Positions 1 through 8,204 of a DNA stretch of 14,398 bases are shown in pieces. The position numbers were made by a program, and so were the translations under genes. The notes beneath the pieces were generated by a model that made no database searches, was not told where the DNA came from, and was given only the letters and a program-made list of their open reading frames with translations. Within the stretch, counting starts at the first letter, position 1. Every line of letters starts with the position of its first letter. The stretch is from contig JANRKG010000157.1 of the NCBI GenBank assembly GCA_033763635.1, forward strand, positions 1 to 14,398, read 5' to 3'. This DNA is from JANRKG01 sp033763635. Lineage in GTDB: Bacteria; Cyanobacteriota; Cyanobacteriia; GCF-001939115.

Positions 1-348
1 CAGATTTGTCTCGGTCAAGTTCGCCTGTTCTAAATTCGCCCCAATTAAATTGGCCCGACTCAGGTTGGCATAAGGTAAATTAGCCTTTTCCAGATCAGCA
101 TTAAAAAGATTTGCCTCCTCTAAATCTGCCCCACTTAGGTCTACCCCTCGTAAGTTGAGATACCGCAGGTCTGCGTTTCGGAGATTGCAGCGTTGACACT
201 GGCGGGTCTGAATCAATTGTTGAACATGGGCAGGATCAGCCGCAACGGCAGAGGAAGTTAGCCCCAGAAGCAACAATAAGGGAAATAGCAAGGGAGATAA
301 CAAGGGAAAGGACAGGGTTTTGAGGTTCACAGGTGAGTTAGCAATCAT
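1..348 (-). CDS. Secreted pentapeptide-repeat protein, partial (C-terminal end beyond window)
   Basis: Read on the minus strand from ATG at 348-346, the frame stays open for 116 codons to the window edge. Residues 1-36 form a signal peptide: a short polar start, a leucine/proline-rich hydrophobic core (about 12-30) and a cleavage site after Ala-Val-Ala at 34-36. A Cys-x-x-Cys pair (C51, C54) follows. From about residue 56 the chain becomes regular A(D/N)LxxA pentapeptide repeats (NADLR, GADLE, NADLE, YANLS, GANLE), which fold as a right-handed quadrilateral beta-helix. Such proteins are abundant in cyanobacteria and mostly of unknown function; the signal peptide places this one in the periplasm or thylakoid lumen. 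There is no strong Shine-Dalgarno before the ATG, and another ATG 16 bases upstream is out of frame and soon stopped, so the start is likely but not certain. Transcribed away from glgX. Confidence 0.88.
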   Translation of the reverse strand, partial: MIANSPVNLKTLSFPLLSPLLFPLLLLLGLTSSAVAADPAHVQQLIQTRQCQRCNLRNADLRYLNLRGVDLSGADLEEANLFNADLEKANLPYANLSRANLIGANLEQANLTETNL

Positions 349-670
349 TCGAGCCAGCAATCATCAAGTGATTTAGAACTTTTGACAGGGATTTAGAAAA
401 AACGTTCCAATTTCTACCCCTACCATCGAAATTAACATCTCCTGCAAGAAATAGAACGCCCTTATCCTCTCTTCCCGCCGATATCGCAATCTCCTTTGCA
501 GATCAAAACAGCTAAAGCCTCAGTTTCAGCCATTTTCCCTCTACCCTCCCCTGCCTTCCCCTGCCTCTCTCGATACTCTTACCCCAGATAGATAGTGTTG
601 CTCGATAAAAGTTGTTACTGTGCTGATTAAGTTATTGCATTCATTTCGTTACATTTTAGACCTTTATTGT

Positions 671-691
671 GCCCCTGCGTTATGAAGGGGC
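671..691 (+). promoter_or_regulatory. Hairpin in the presumed glgX leader
   Basis: GCCCCT at 671-676 pairs perfectly with AGGGGC at 686-691 across a 9-base loop. A competing pairing, GCCC 671-674 with GGGC 692-695, is also possible. The stem is followed by CTTTTATT, which is too short for a confident rho-independent terminator but could act as a weak attenuator. It ends 34 bases before the glgX start codon. Function is inferred from position only. Confidence 0.35.
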
Positions 692-714
692 GGGCTTTTA
701 TTGACTTAATTTCT

Positions 715-718
715 AGGA
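715..718 (+). promoter_or_regulatory. glgX ribosome-binding site
   Basis: AGGA lies 7 bases before the ATG at 726 in an otherwise A/T-rich leader. It supports that ATG as the start. Confidence 0.6.
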
Positions 719-725
719 ATCTATT

Positions 726-2849
726 ATGCATGTTGCACTCTGGCCCGGAAGTGTTTATCCTTTAGGGTCTTATTGGGATGGGAAAGGGACGAACTTCGCG
801 TTGTTTTCGGAGAACGCAACAAGCGTTCATTTGTGCCTGTTCGATCGCGATGATCAGGAAACTTGTCTTCCCTTAAAAGAAGTCAGTAACTTTGTGTGGC
901 ATGGCTATCTGCCGGGAATTGGCCCCGGTCAACGGTACGGGTATCGCGTTGATGGTCCCTATGAACCCCACCAGGGACATCGATTTAATCCCAAGAAATT
1001 ACTCATTGATCCCTATGGGAAAGCGATCGATGGGGATGTAAAAAACGGTCCAGAACTCTTTGGGTATGACTGGAATTCCCCCGAAGCTGACCTTTCCTAT
1101 TCGGACCTGGACAGTGCCCACTTAGTTCCCAAATCTGTTGTTGTCGATCAGCACTATGACTGGGAAGGGGATCACCTCCTGCGGACTCCCTGGCATGAAA
1201 CCGTTATCTACGAAGTACACGTAAAAGGTTTCACCAAACTTCATCCTGATATTCCAGAGGAACTGCGGGGAACCTATGCAGGGATGGCGCATCCGGCAGC
1301 GATCGAACACCTGCAACGGCTAGGAGTTACCGCTGTGGAATTGATGCCTGTCCATCATTACCTCACCTATCCGGGGCACCTGGCGGATAAGGGTTTAAAG
1401 AATTACTGGGGCTACGACTCCATTAACTACTTTGCCCCCCATGCCTCCTATAGTTCCAACGGTATGTTAGGCGAGCAGGTGAATGAATTCAAAGACATGG
1501 TGAAAGCCTTACACCGTGCCGGAATTGAAGTTATTCTGGACGTGGTTTACAACCATACTGGGGAAGGGAACCACATGGGACCCACCATTTCCCTGAAAGG
1601 AATTGATAACTCCATTTATTACCGATTAGTGGAAGGAAACGAACGGTATTACATGGATTTTACAGGGTGCGGAAACTCCCTGTATGTGCGCCATCCCCAG
1701 GTATTGAAGCTCATTATGGATAGCTTGCGATACTGGGTTTCTGAGATGCATGTGGATGGATTCCGCTTTGACCTTGCCTCGGCTCTGGCACGGGAATTGT
1801 ACGAAGTCAATAGCCTTGCAGCCTTCTTCGATATCATCCACCAAGACCCCACCCTGGCAGACGTAAAACTGATCGCTGAACCCTGGGATATTGGCGATGG
1901 GGGTTATCAAGTTGGGAACTTCCCCGTTCTCTGGTCTGAGTGGAATGGACGCTATCGAGATACGGTGCGGGACTTCTGGCGGGGAGAAGATAGTACCCTG
2001 GGAGAATTTGCCTACCGTCTTACGGGAAGTCCTGATTTGTATTTCCAAATGAACGGGCGGCGACCCAATGCCAGTATCAACTTCATTACTGCCCACGATG
2101 GTTTTACGTTGCATGACCTTGTGAGTTACAACGAAAAACATAACGAGGCGAATGGAGAAGAAAGTCGAGATGGGGAAAGTCACAACCGATCGTGGAACTG
2201 TGGAGCCGAGGGAGAAACCGACGACTCCGAAATCTTGCAACTGCGGGAACGGCAACAGCGGAACTTCCTGACGACCCTCATGCTATCTCAAGGAATTCCC
2301 ATGTTATTAGGGGGCGATGAAATTGCCCGCACCCAAAAGGGAAATAACAACGGGTATTGTCAAGACAGTGAAATTTCCTGGTTTGACTGGGATTTACACA
2401 AGGAAAACGAAGATCTCGTCAATTTCTGTCGGGAACTGATTTATTTCCGCCGACAACATCCGGTCTTCCGTCGTCGTAAGTGGTTCCAGGGGCAAGCGAT
2501 TCGGGGCGTGCCTGATATTGGCTGGTACAACCCTGATGGCAGTGAAATGACCCAGGAAGAGTGGGACGTGGGGTATGCAAAGTCCATTGCTGTCTTTTTG
2601 AATGGACAGAAAATTCCCAGTCCCGGTCCTCAAGGGCAAAAGGTGAGTGATGATAGCTTCATACTGTTCTTCAACGCCCATTACGAAACGCTGGAATTTG
2701 CCCTTCCAGAAGTTTTTCAAGAGAAAACCTGGAAGTTAGAAATCGATACCAAAGAACCCCGATTCATTACTGATGAGAAGTTCTATACCAAAGATCAAGC
2801 CATTCCCGTAACGGCCCGATCGTTGGTGGTTTTGAGACTACTTGAATGA
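726..2849 (+). CDS. glgX: Glycogen debranching enzyme, isoamylase type (GlgX/TreX)
   Basis: A 707-residue GH13 enzyme, full length for the GlgX/TreX family, that hydrolyses alpha-1,6 branches of glycogen to give linear maltooligosaccharides in the cytoplasm. An N-terminal CBM48-type beta domain spans about residues 8-105 (YPLGSYWDGKGTNFALFS), followed by the catalytic barrel. All four GH13 signature regions are intact: DVVYNH at 272-277, GFRFD with the nucleophile Asp349, IAEPWD with acid/base Glu385, and ITAHDG with Asp458. The debranching-type hallmark GGDEIARTQKGNNN follows near residue 529. It is the first gene of a same-strand run with treZ and treY, which suggests it works like TreX, feeding linear chains to trehalose synthesis rather than only remodelling glycogen. 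Debranching activity is very likely; TreX-like physiology is inference from context. Confidence 0.95.
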   Translation: MHVALWPGSVYPLGSYWDGKGTNFALFSENATSVHLCLFDRDDQETCLPLKEVSNFVWHGYLPGIGPGQRYGYRVDGPYEPHQGHRFNPKKLLIDPYGKAIDGDVKNGPELFGYDWNSPEADLSYSDLDSAHLVPKSVVVDQHYDWEGDHLLRTPWHETVIYEVHVKGFTKLHPDIPEELRGTYAGMAHPAAIEHLQRLGVTAVELMPVHHYLTYPGHLADKGLKNYWGYDSINYFAPHASYSSNGMLGEQVNEFKDMVKALHRAGIEVILDVVYNHTGEGNHMGPTISLKGIDNSIYYRLVEGNERYYMDFTGCGNSLYVRHPQVLKLIMDSLRYWVSEMHVDGFRFDLASALARELYEVNSLAAFFDIIHQDPTLADVKLIAEPWDIGDGGYQVGNFPVLWSEWNGRYRDTVRDFWRGEDSTLGEFAYRLTGSPDLYFQMNGRRPNASINFITAHDGFTLHDLVSYNEKHNEANGEESRDGESHNRSWNCGAEGETDDSEILQLRERQQRNFLTTLMLSQGIPMLLGGDEIARTQKGNNNGYCQDSEISWFDWDLHKENEDLVNFCRELIYFRRQHPVFRRRKWFQGQAIRGVPDIGWYNPDGSEMTQEEWDVGYAKSIAVFLNGQKIPSPGPQGQKVSDDSFILFFNAHYETLEFALPEVFQEKTWKLEIDTKEPRFITDEKFYTKDQAIPVTARSLVVLRLLE

Positions 2850-2863
2850 TGGCGGGAGGGTAA

Positions 2864-2903
2864 GGAGAAGGAGTAAAAGAAGCCTAAGCTCATCTCCTTC
2901 TCC
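2864..2903 (+). repeat. Perfect 10-bp inverted repeat between glgX and treZ
   Basis: GGAGAAGGAG at 2864-2873 is exactly complementary to CTCCTTCTCC at 2894-2903, with a 20-base loop. One arm is all purine and the other all pyrimidine, and flanking G-rich (2854-2860) and C-rich (2903-2913) stretches might extend the stem imperfectly. No T-run follows, so a simple rho-independent terminator is unlikely. In the glgX-treZ transcript it could act as an mRNA stabiliser or processing site, or be a dispersed intergenic repeat. Confidence 0.55.
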
Positions 2904-2953
2904 TCCCATCCCCTTATCCCTTCACCTCCAAACCCTAGTCCAAATCAATTCCT

Positions 2954-4813
2954 ATGAAACCTGGCGCACATTACTTAGGAAACGATCGCTGCGAATTCAC
3001 CGTTTGGGCACCCCAGGCCGAAACAGTTGCCGTCAAGATTGGGAAGTCTGACGATCGCCTCCTTCCCATGCAACCTCAGGAAGAAGGTTACTGGAGCGTC
3101 ACTGCGGATAGGGTCTCTCCGGGCACTTACTATTCTTTTCAACTGAATGGTGATCAGACCTATCCCGATCCAGCTTCTCGCTTCCAACCAGAAGGGGTGC
3201 ATGGGCCTTCTCAGGTGATTGATCCAGCCTTTGCCTGGACCGATGCTGACTGGGCAAGCATTCCCCTAGCCGATTGGATTCTCTACGAGTTGCATGTGGG
3301 AACTTTCACCCCAGAGGGAACCTTTGAGGCGATTATCGATCGCCTTTCCTACCTGAAAGAATTGGGCGTGAATGTGATCGAACTGATGCCCATCGGTCAA
3401 TTTCCGGGCGATCGGTTCTCGGAGGGCAATCAAGCCTACCGCAACTGGGGCTACGATGGTGCGTACCTCTATGCGGTTCAAAATTCTTATGGAGGTGGGG
3501 AAGGGCTAAAACGCCTGGTCGATGCCTGCCACCAGAAAGGAATAGCGGTGGTCCTGGATGTGGTCTATAACCACTTGGGGCCAGAAGGGAACTACATCAG
3601 TTGCTTTGGGCCGTTCTTCACTGATGCCTATAAAACTCCCTGGGGAAGTGCAATTAACTTTGACGATCGCCACTCTTACCCAGTCCGTCAGTTTTTTGTG
3701 GAGAACGTTCTGTATTGGCTGCAAGAATATCACCTGGATGGATTGCGATTAGATGCAATTCACGCGATTTATGACTTGGGAGCGTATCACATCCTGGCGG
3801 AGATAGCCGATCGCGTCTCGAAGGAATTCCAGGGCCGCTGGAAACCGCTTCTGATTGCTGAGAGTGACTTGAATGACCCCAGAGTGATTCGAGGCTGCGA
3901 TCGGGGAGGCTATGGGATGGATGCTCAGTGGTGCGATGATTTCCACCATGCGCTCCATAGTCTGCTCACAGAAGAATGCATTGGGTATTACACGGACTTT
4001 GGAAAATGTGAACATCTAGCAAAGGCATACCGAGATAGTTTTGTCTACGATTGGCAACTGGCCCCCCATCGAAATCGCTTTCATGGAGCCTCTGCTGTGG
4101 ATTGTCCCCCAACCCAATTTGTGGTCTGTACCCAAAATCACGATCAGGTGGGAAATCGCATGTTGGGGGAGCGACTTTCCCATCTCACATCTTTTGAGGC
4201 TCTAAAACTGGCGGCGGGGGCGTTGTTGCTCTCTCCCTTCATTCCCATGTTGTTCATGGGAGAGGAGTATGGGGAAGAAGCACCGTTCTTGTACTTTGTC
4301 AGTCACGGAGACCCCGATTTAATTCAAGCAGTTCGGGAAGGGCGCAAGGCAGAATTTGCCGCGTTTCACTGCCAGAATGACGGACAGAGCAGCCCTCCTG
4401 ATCCTGAATCACCCGATACTTTCCTGAAATCTAAACTGAATTGGAACCTGCCCCAATCTGGCAAACATCAAGTTCTCTGGTCGTTTTACCAACACCTGAT
4501 TCAGTTGCGACGGACATTACCTGCCTTGCTGACACGCGATCGTCAATGCCTGGATACGGTAGTCCGGGAGTCGGAAAAGGTCGTGGGGTTACACCGCTGG
4601 AATAGCCATCATGAATTGTTCTGTGTCATGAACTTCAATCAACAGCCTGTGACCCTTGCCTCCCTTCTCCCAGAGGGAAACTGGCATCGCATTCTGGATT
4701 CTGCTGAAGAGAAGTGGATGGGATCTGGTTCTTCCTTGCCTGAAGAAGTTTCTACGGGAACAGAACTGCTCCTTCAACCTCAAAGCTTTGTCGTTTATGA
4801 ACGTTCTATCTGA
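2954..4813 (+). CDS. treZ: Malto-oligosyltrehalose trehalohydrolase
   Basis: A 619-residue cytoplasmic GH13 enzyme that releases free trehalose from maltooligosyl-trehalose, the second step of the TreY-TreZ pathway. It opens with a CBM48-like domain (FTVWAPQAETVAVKI, about 15-29) leading into the barrel. Signature regions: LDVVYNHLGPEGNY with Asp202; GLRLDAIHAI with nucleophile Asp267; IAESDLNDPR with Glu303; QNHDQVGNR with Asp397. The IAESDLNDPR and QNHDQVGNR forms are typical of TreZ and separate it from branching enzymes. The length fits the family (about 560-620). The ATG at 2954 begins the conserved GAHYLG...FTVWAP segment, though no good Shine-Dalgarno precedes it. It sits 104 bases after glgX, with a hairpin between, and 14 bases before treY. 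Confidence 0.96.
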   Translation: MKPGAHYLGNDRCEFTVWAPQAETVAVKIGKSDDRLLPMQPQEEGYWSVTADRVSPGTYYSFQLNGDQTYPDPASRFQPEGVHGPSQVIDPAFAWTDADWASIPLADWILYELHVGTFTPEGTFEAIIDRLSYLKELGVNVIELMPIGQFPGDRFSEGNQAYRNWGYDGAYLYAVQNSYGGGEGLKRLVDACHQKGIAVVLDVVYNHLGPEGNYISCFGPFFTDAYKTPWGSAINFDDRHSYPVRQFFVENVLYWLQEYHLDGLRLDAIHAIYDLGAYHILAEIADRVSKEFQGRWKPLLIAESDLNDPRVIRGCDRGGYGMDAQWCDDFHHALHSLLTEECIGYYTDFGKCEHLAKAYRDSFVYDWQLAPHRNRFHGASAVDCPPTQFVVCTQNHDQVGNRMLGERLSHLTSFEALKLAAGALLLSPFIPMLFMGEEYGEEAPFLYFVSHGDPDLIQAVREGRKAEFAAFHCQNDGQSSPPDPESPDTFLKSKLNWNLPQSGKHQVLWSFYQHLIQLRRTLPALLTRDRQCLDTVVRESEKVVGLHRWNSHHELFCVMNFNQQPVTLASLLPEGNWHRILDSAEEKWMGSGSSLPEEVSTGTELLLQPQSFVVYERSI

Positions 4814-4827
4814 GTGAATGATTGATT

Positions 4828-7623
4828 ATGCGAGTTCCCACAGCGACCTACCGAATCCAGTTTAATAGCGGCTTTCGCTTTGAAGATGCTGCTAATATCG
4901 TTTCCTACCTGGCTGAATTGGGAATTTCCGATCTCTATGCCTCTCCGATTTTTCAGGCAAGAATCGGCAGTTCTCACGGGTACGATGTGGTGAATCCCAA
5001 CCAACTAAATTCCGAGTTGGGAACTCCAGAAGATTTTGAAACGCTGATGGGGAAAATTCAATCTCACCAGATGGGATGGCTGCAAGATATTGTTCCCAAC
5101 CACATGGCCTATGACAGCCAGAATCAATGGCTGATGGATGTGATGGAGAATGGGCCAGATTCCAACTATGTAACCTATTTCGATATTGCCTGGAATTCCC
5201 CTTTTGGGAACAGTCAGGAACCCATTCTAGCGCCCATGCTGGGGAACTTTTATGGGGATTCCTTAGAAAAAGGGGAAATTCAAGTTAAGTATGATGAGAG
5301 TGGTTTGAGCGTCAACTATTACAGCCTCAAATTACCGCTCAAATTGGAATCCTACGCCACCTTCTTGACCCAGCACTTGGGTAGAGTTGCCCGGACCTTA
5401 GGCCGCAAACATCCCGACTTTATTAAAATTCTGGGAATTCTCTACGTTGTGAAGAACTTGTCCTCTGAGGTAGTGAGTCATCAACGCCAGGATCAGAGTG
5501 ATTTTGTAAAAGGCTTGCTATGGGAGCTTTACACGAGTAATCCAGAAATTCAAACGTTTATTGACGACAATATTAAACTCTTTAATGGAGAACCGGGAAA
5601 TCCAGATAGTTTTAACTTGCTCGATCGCCTCCTTTCAGAACAGTTCTATCGGCTCTCTTACTGGAAAGTTGGGGCTGAAGACATTAACTATCGACGGTTT
5701 TTTACCGTAAATGAGTTGATTTCAGTCAAAGTTGAAGAACTCAAAGTTTTTCAAACAACCCATGACATGATTTGCCGCTTCGTTCAGGAAGGGAAGTTTA
5801 CAGGGTTGCGGATTGACCACATTGACGGGCTATATAATCCCACCGAATATCTCCATCGCCTCCGGGAAAAGGTTGGGGATACTTACATTACGGTTGAGAA
5901 GATTTTGCAACCAGGGGAAAACCTGCCGGACTCCTGGCCCACTCAGGGAACCTCTGGCTATGACTACTTGAATTACCTGAATGGGGTGTTTTGTAAAACA
6001 GAGAACTGTGAACCCTTTGACACCCTCTATCAAGAATTTACAGGATCAGAACTTCCCTTCGATGAAGTGGTTGCCCAGAAAAAACACCTGATTCTGGATA
6101 AGAACCTGGCGGGAGATATCGATAATCTGGCAACCCTGGCGAAGAAAATTTCTGAGAAGTATCGGTATGGAAATGACTTCACCCTGAATGGTCTTAAGCG
6201 AGCGCTCGCAGAGGTTTTGACTCGCTTCCCCGTTTACCGAACTTACGCCGATGAATCTGGAATTTCCGCTGCCGATCGCACCTTTGTTGAAGAAGTCATT
6301 CGGGATGCGAAGGAGACAGTTCCTCTGTTATTGAACGAACTCAATTTTCTAGAAAAGTTGTTGTTGTTGGATTACGATGCATCTCTAACTTCCACTGAAA
6401 AGGCGCAGTGGCTTTACTTTGTGATGCGGGTACAGCAGTATACGGGGCCACTCATGGCAAAAGGGGTGGAAGATACTGCGTTCTATGTCTATAACCGTTT
6501 AATTTCCTTGAATGAAGTGGGGGGGAATCCAGAACATTTTGGAATTTCGGCTCAGGAATTTCATGAATTCAATCGAGTGCGACAAGAGCGCTGGTTTTCT
6601 GCCATGAGTGCCACGTCTACCCATGACACGAAGCGCGGAGAAGATACTCGCGCCCGAATGAATGTGTTGTCCGAGTTGCCGGAGGAATGGCGACAACAGG
6701 TGCAATCCTGGAGCAAAATGAATCGCCGCTACAAGGTCAAGTTTCGCGGACAGTTGTTACCCGATCGCAACGATGAATACGCTATTTATCAAACCCTGGT
6801 CGGTGCTTTTCCCTTCCACTCCGAAGAGTTTCCTGAATTTGTCGATCGGGTCAAAGACTATGTAATCAAAGCAATTCGGGAATCTAAAGTCTATACGGCC
6901 TGGTTACGGCCCAATCCCGATTATGAGAAAGCTTGCACTGATTTTGTGGACGCAATTCTCAGTTCTCCTGAAGAAAACCCATTTCTGCAATCTCTGCAAC
7001 CGTTCCAACAAAAAATTGCTTTTTATGGCATCTTCAATTCTCTGTCCCAGGTGTTGTTAAAGGCAGCATCCCCCGGTGTGCCCGACTTTTACCAGGGCAC
7101 AGAACTCTGGGATTTTAGCCTGGTGGACCCAGATAACCGTCGCCCTGTTAATTTTGAGCGTCGTCAGGCTTGTCTCCATTCGCTCAAGGAACGAGTGCAG
7201 CAGGATATTTCAGGGTTGGTGAATGAATTGCTGGCCCACAAGGAAGATGCTCGGTTGAAGCTATTCCTGACAATGCAACTGCTAAAAGCCAGAACCCAAT
7301 ACTTACAAGTGTTTCAAGAGGGAGCTTACATTCTCCTGGAAATGACTGGAGAATTTCAGGATCACCTGATTGCTTTTGCTAGAAAAACGAATGAGACAAC
7401 GGCTCTGGTGATCGCCCCACGATTCTTGACGAGCCTGGTACAACCGGGAGAACTGCCCCTTGGCTCCCAGGTTTGGCAGGATACGGGGATTAAATTGCCT
7501 GGTGATTTTCCCGTCTCCTGGCAAGATGCGATCGTGCATCAATCTGTCGCGGCTCAGGATGGGGTGCTGCCAGTGGGTGAGGTGTTACAGAAGTTTCCGG
7601 TGGCTTTGTTGATCAACAATTAG
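4828..7623 (+). CDS. treY: Malto-oligosyltrehalose synthase
   Basis: A GH13 intramolecular transglycosidase that turns the reducing-end alpha-1,4 bond of a maltooligosaccharide into an alpha,alpha-1,1 bond, giving the TreZ substrate. Diagnostic blocks, numbered from the ATG at 4828 (931 residues): TATYRIQF (5-12), ASPIFQARIGSSHGYDV (38-54), GWLQDIVPNHMA (83-94), GLRIDHIDGLYNP with nucleophile Asp330, TVEKIL with acid/base Glu357, QGTSGYDYLN (373-382) and STHDTKRGED with Asp600. The long insertions between regions give the large size typical of TreY. I chose ATG 4828 over an in-frame TTG at 4822: the family usually begins M(R/K)xPxATYR, and GAGTGA at 4812-4817 is a usable ribosome-binding site. 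The 14-base gap to treZ implies co-transcription. Its stop overlaps that of the opposing receiver gene. Confidence 0.96.
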   Translation: MRVPTATYRIQFNSGFRFEDAANIVSYLAELGISDLYASPIFQARIGSSHGYDVVNPNQLNSELGTPEDFETLMGKIQSHQMGWLQDIVPNHMAYDSQNQWLMDVMENGPDSNYVTYFDIAWNSPFGNSQEPILAPMLGNFYGDSLEKGEIQVKYDESGLSVNYYSLKLPLKLESYATFLTQHLGRVARTLGRKHPDFIKILGILYVVKNLSSEVVSHQRQDQSDFVKGLLWELYTSNPEIQTFIDDNIKLFNGEPGNPDSFNLLDRLLSEQFYRLSYWKVGAEDINYRRFFTVNELISVKVEELKVFQTTHDMICRFVQEGKFTGLRIDHIDGLYNPTEYLHRLREKVGDTYITVEKILQPGENLPDSWPTQGTSGYDYLNYLNGVFCKTENCEPFDTLYQEFTGSELPFDEVVAQKKHLILDKNLAGDIDNLATLAKKISEKYRYGNDFTLNGLKRALAEVLTRFPVYRTYADESGISAADRTFVEEVIRDAKETVPLLLNELNFLEKLLLLDYDASLTSTEKAQWLYFVMRVQQYTGPLMAKGVEDTAFYVYNRLISLNEVGGNPEHFGISAQEFHEFNRVRQERWFSAMSATSTHDTKRGEDTRARMNVLSELPEEWRQQVQSWSKMNRRYKVKFRGQLLPDRNDEYAIYQTLVGAFPFHSEEFPEFVDRVKDYVIKAIRESKVYTAWLRPNPDYEKACTDFVDAILSSPEENPFLQSLQPFQQKIAFYGIFNSLSQVLLKAASPGVPDFYQGTELWDFSLVDPDNRRPVNFERRQACLHSLKERVQQDISGLVNELLAHKEDARLKLFLTMQLLKARTQYLQVFQEGAYILLEMTGEFQDHLIAFARKTNETTALVIAPRFLTSLVQPGELPLGSQVWQDTGIKLPGDFPVSWQDAIVHQSVAAQDGVLPVGEVLQKFPVALLINN

Positions 7624-8024
7624 CCAGGAGTCTTCAAAGAACCGATTCCGCGATTTTCCAGGCATCTCGCTAACACCTGTCGCAACTGATCGGCATCAAA
7701 GGGTTTTGTGAGGTATTCCGTCGCCCCTGCCAACCGTCCCTGTACTTTGTCATAGGCACGATCGCGGGCCGTCAACATGATGATGCACAGGGTTTGGAAG
7801 CGGGGGATACTGCGGATGGTGCGGCAAAAATCCAGCCCATCAATCCCTGGCATGCTGACATCCAGCAAAATGGCATCGACAGGTTCTTGATTCAGAATCG
7901 CCAGGGCATCCACCGCGTTACTGGATAGGAGTACCTGGTAGTGATCAACCAAGGCTCTTTTAATGAGTTCTTGCATGACACTACTATCATCGACAGACAA
8001 CACAGTGGGCGTTTCAGTAGACAT
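7620..8024 (-). CDS. Stand-alone response-regulator receiver protein (CheY-like)
   Basis: A 134-residue single-domain receiver with no output domain. All phosphorelay residues are present: the acidic pair Asp12-Asp13 (LSVDDSS), phospho-acceptor Asp55 (ILLDVSMPGIDG), switch Thr85 (MLTARD) and Lys107 (YLTKPFD). A short tail of about 15 residues follows helix 5. It should take a phosphoryl group from a histidine kinase and act by protein-protein contact or as a relay. AGGA lies 4 bases before the ATG at 8024-8022, a rather short spacing. It has no adjacent kinase gene; the nearest is at 9353-11275 on the same strand, separated by the alcohol dehydrogenase on the opposite strand. Its stop (7622-7620) overlaps the treY stop, so the two genes converge with no spacer. 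Confidence 0.93.
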   Translation of the reverse strand: MSTETPTVLSVDDSSVMQELIKRALVDHYQVLLSSNAVDALAILNQEPVDAILLDVSMPGIDGLDFCRTIRSIPRFQTLCIIMLTARDRAYDKVQGRLAGATEYLTKPFDADQLRQVLARCLENRGIGSLKTPG

Positions 8025-8073
8025 CGTTCCTAGCAGGAGATTGCGATCGATCCTCCCCTCCTTACCCTCACTT

Positions 8074-8113
8074 TAGGGGAGAATACGGTCTCCTTCCTTC
8101 CGTAATCTCCCTA
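8074..8113. repeat. Imperfect long hairpin upstream of the receiver gene
   Basis: TAGGGGAGAATACGG at 8074-8088 faces CCGTAATCTCCCTA at 8100-8113. These pair over about 13 positions with one bulged G and one A/A mismatch, around an 11-base pyrimidine loop. The element lies in the divergent region between the receiver (minus) and the alcohol dehydrogenase (plus). It could be in the receiver's leader, or be a dispersed intergenic repeat. There is no T-run on either side. Confidence 0.45.
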
Positions 8114-8172
8114 GACCCTGCCTTGAAGTTCACAAAAATTCCTGATAATTACGCGATCGGGTGAGGCATAAA

Positions 8173-8200
8173 TTTACAGAGCAGATAAAAATGGTTTAAT
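8173..8200 (+). promoter_or_regulatory. Candidate sigma70-type promoter of the alcohol dehydrogenase gene
   Basis: TTTACA (8173-8178, 5 of 6 to TTGACA) and TTTAAT (8195-8200, 5 of 6 to TATAAT) are separated by 16 bases. A start of transcription near 8207 would leave a leader of about 100 bases before the ATG at 8307. This is the best -35/-10 pair I can see in the window. Confidence 0.5.
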
Positions 8201-8204
8201 TTCT

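Larger units (their letters stand above)
349..725. other. Divergent intergenic region between pentapeptide gene and glgX
   Basis: No credible gene lies in these 377 bases. They must hold the promoters of both flanking genes, but I find no convincing -35/-10 pair on either strand. Visible structure: a 9-base direct repeat GATTTAGAA at 370-378 and 390-398 (20 bases start to start, about two helical turns) just upstream of the pentapeptide gene; a pyrimidine-rich stretch at 536-570 with a tandem 10-base unit (CCCCTGCCTT at 548-557, then CCCCTGCCTC at 558-567); and a hairpin at 671-691, annotated separately. Confidence 0.6.

Noticed and set aside
548..567. Tandem CCCCTGCCT(T/C) 10-base units, considered as a tandem-repeat array.
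   Set aside because: Only two copies in a generally pyrimidine-rich stretch; not enough for a repeat array or CRISPR.
1626..2255. Long 209-codon open frame on the minus strand inside glgX.
   Set aside because: It lies wholly antisense to a well-supported catalytic domain and its product resembles no family. It is an artefact of the codon use of glgX.
4822..4824. TTG as an alternative treY start adding Met-Ile.
   Set aside because: The ATG at 4828 fits the usual family N-terminus and has better ribosome-binding spacing.
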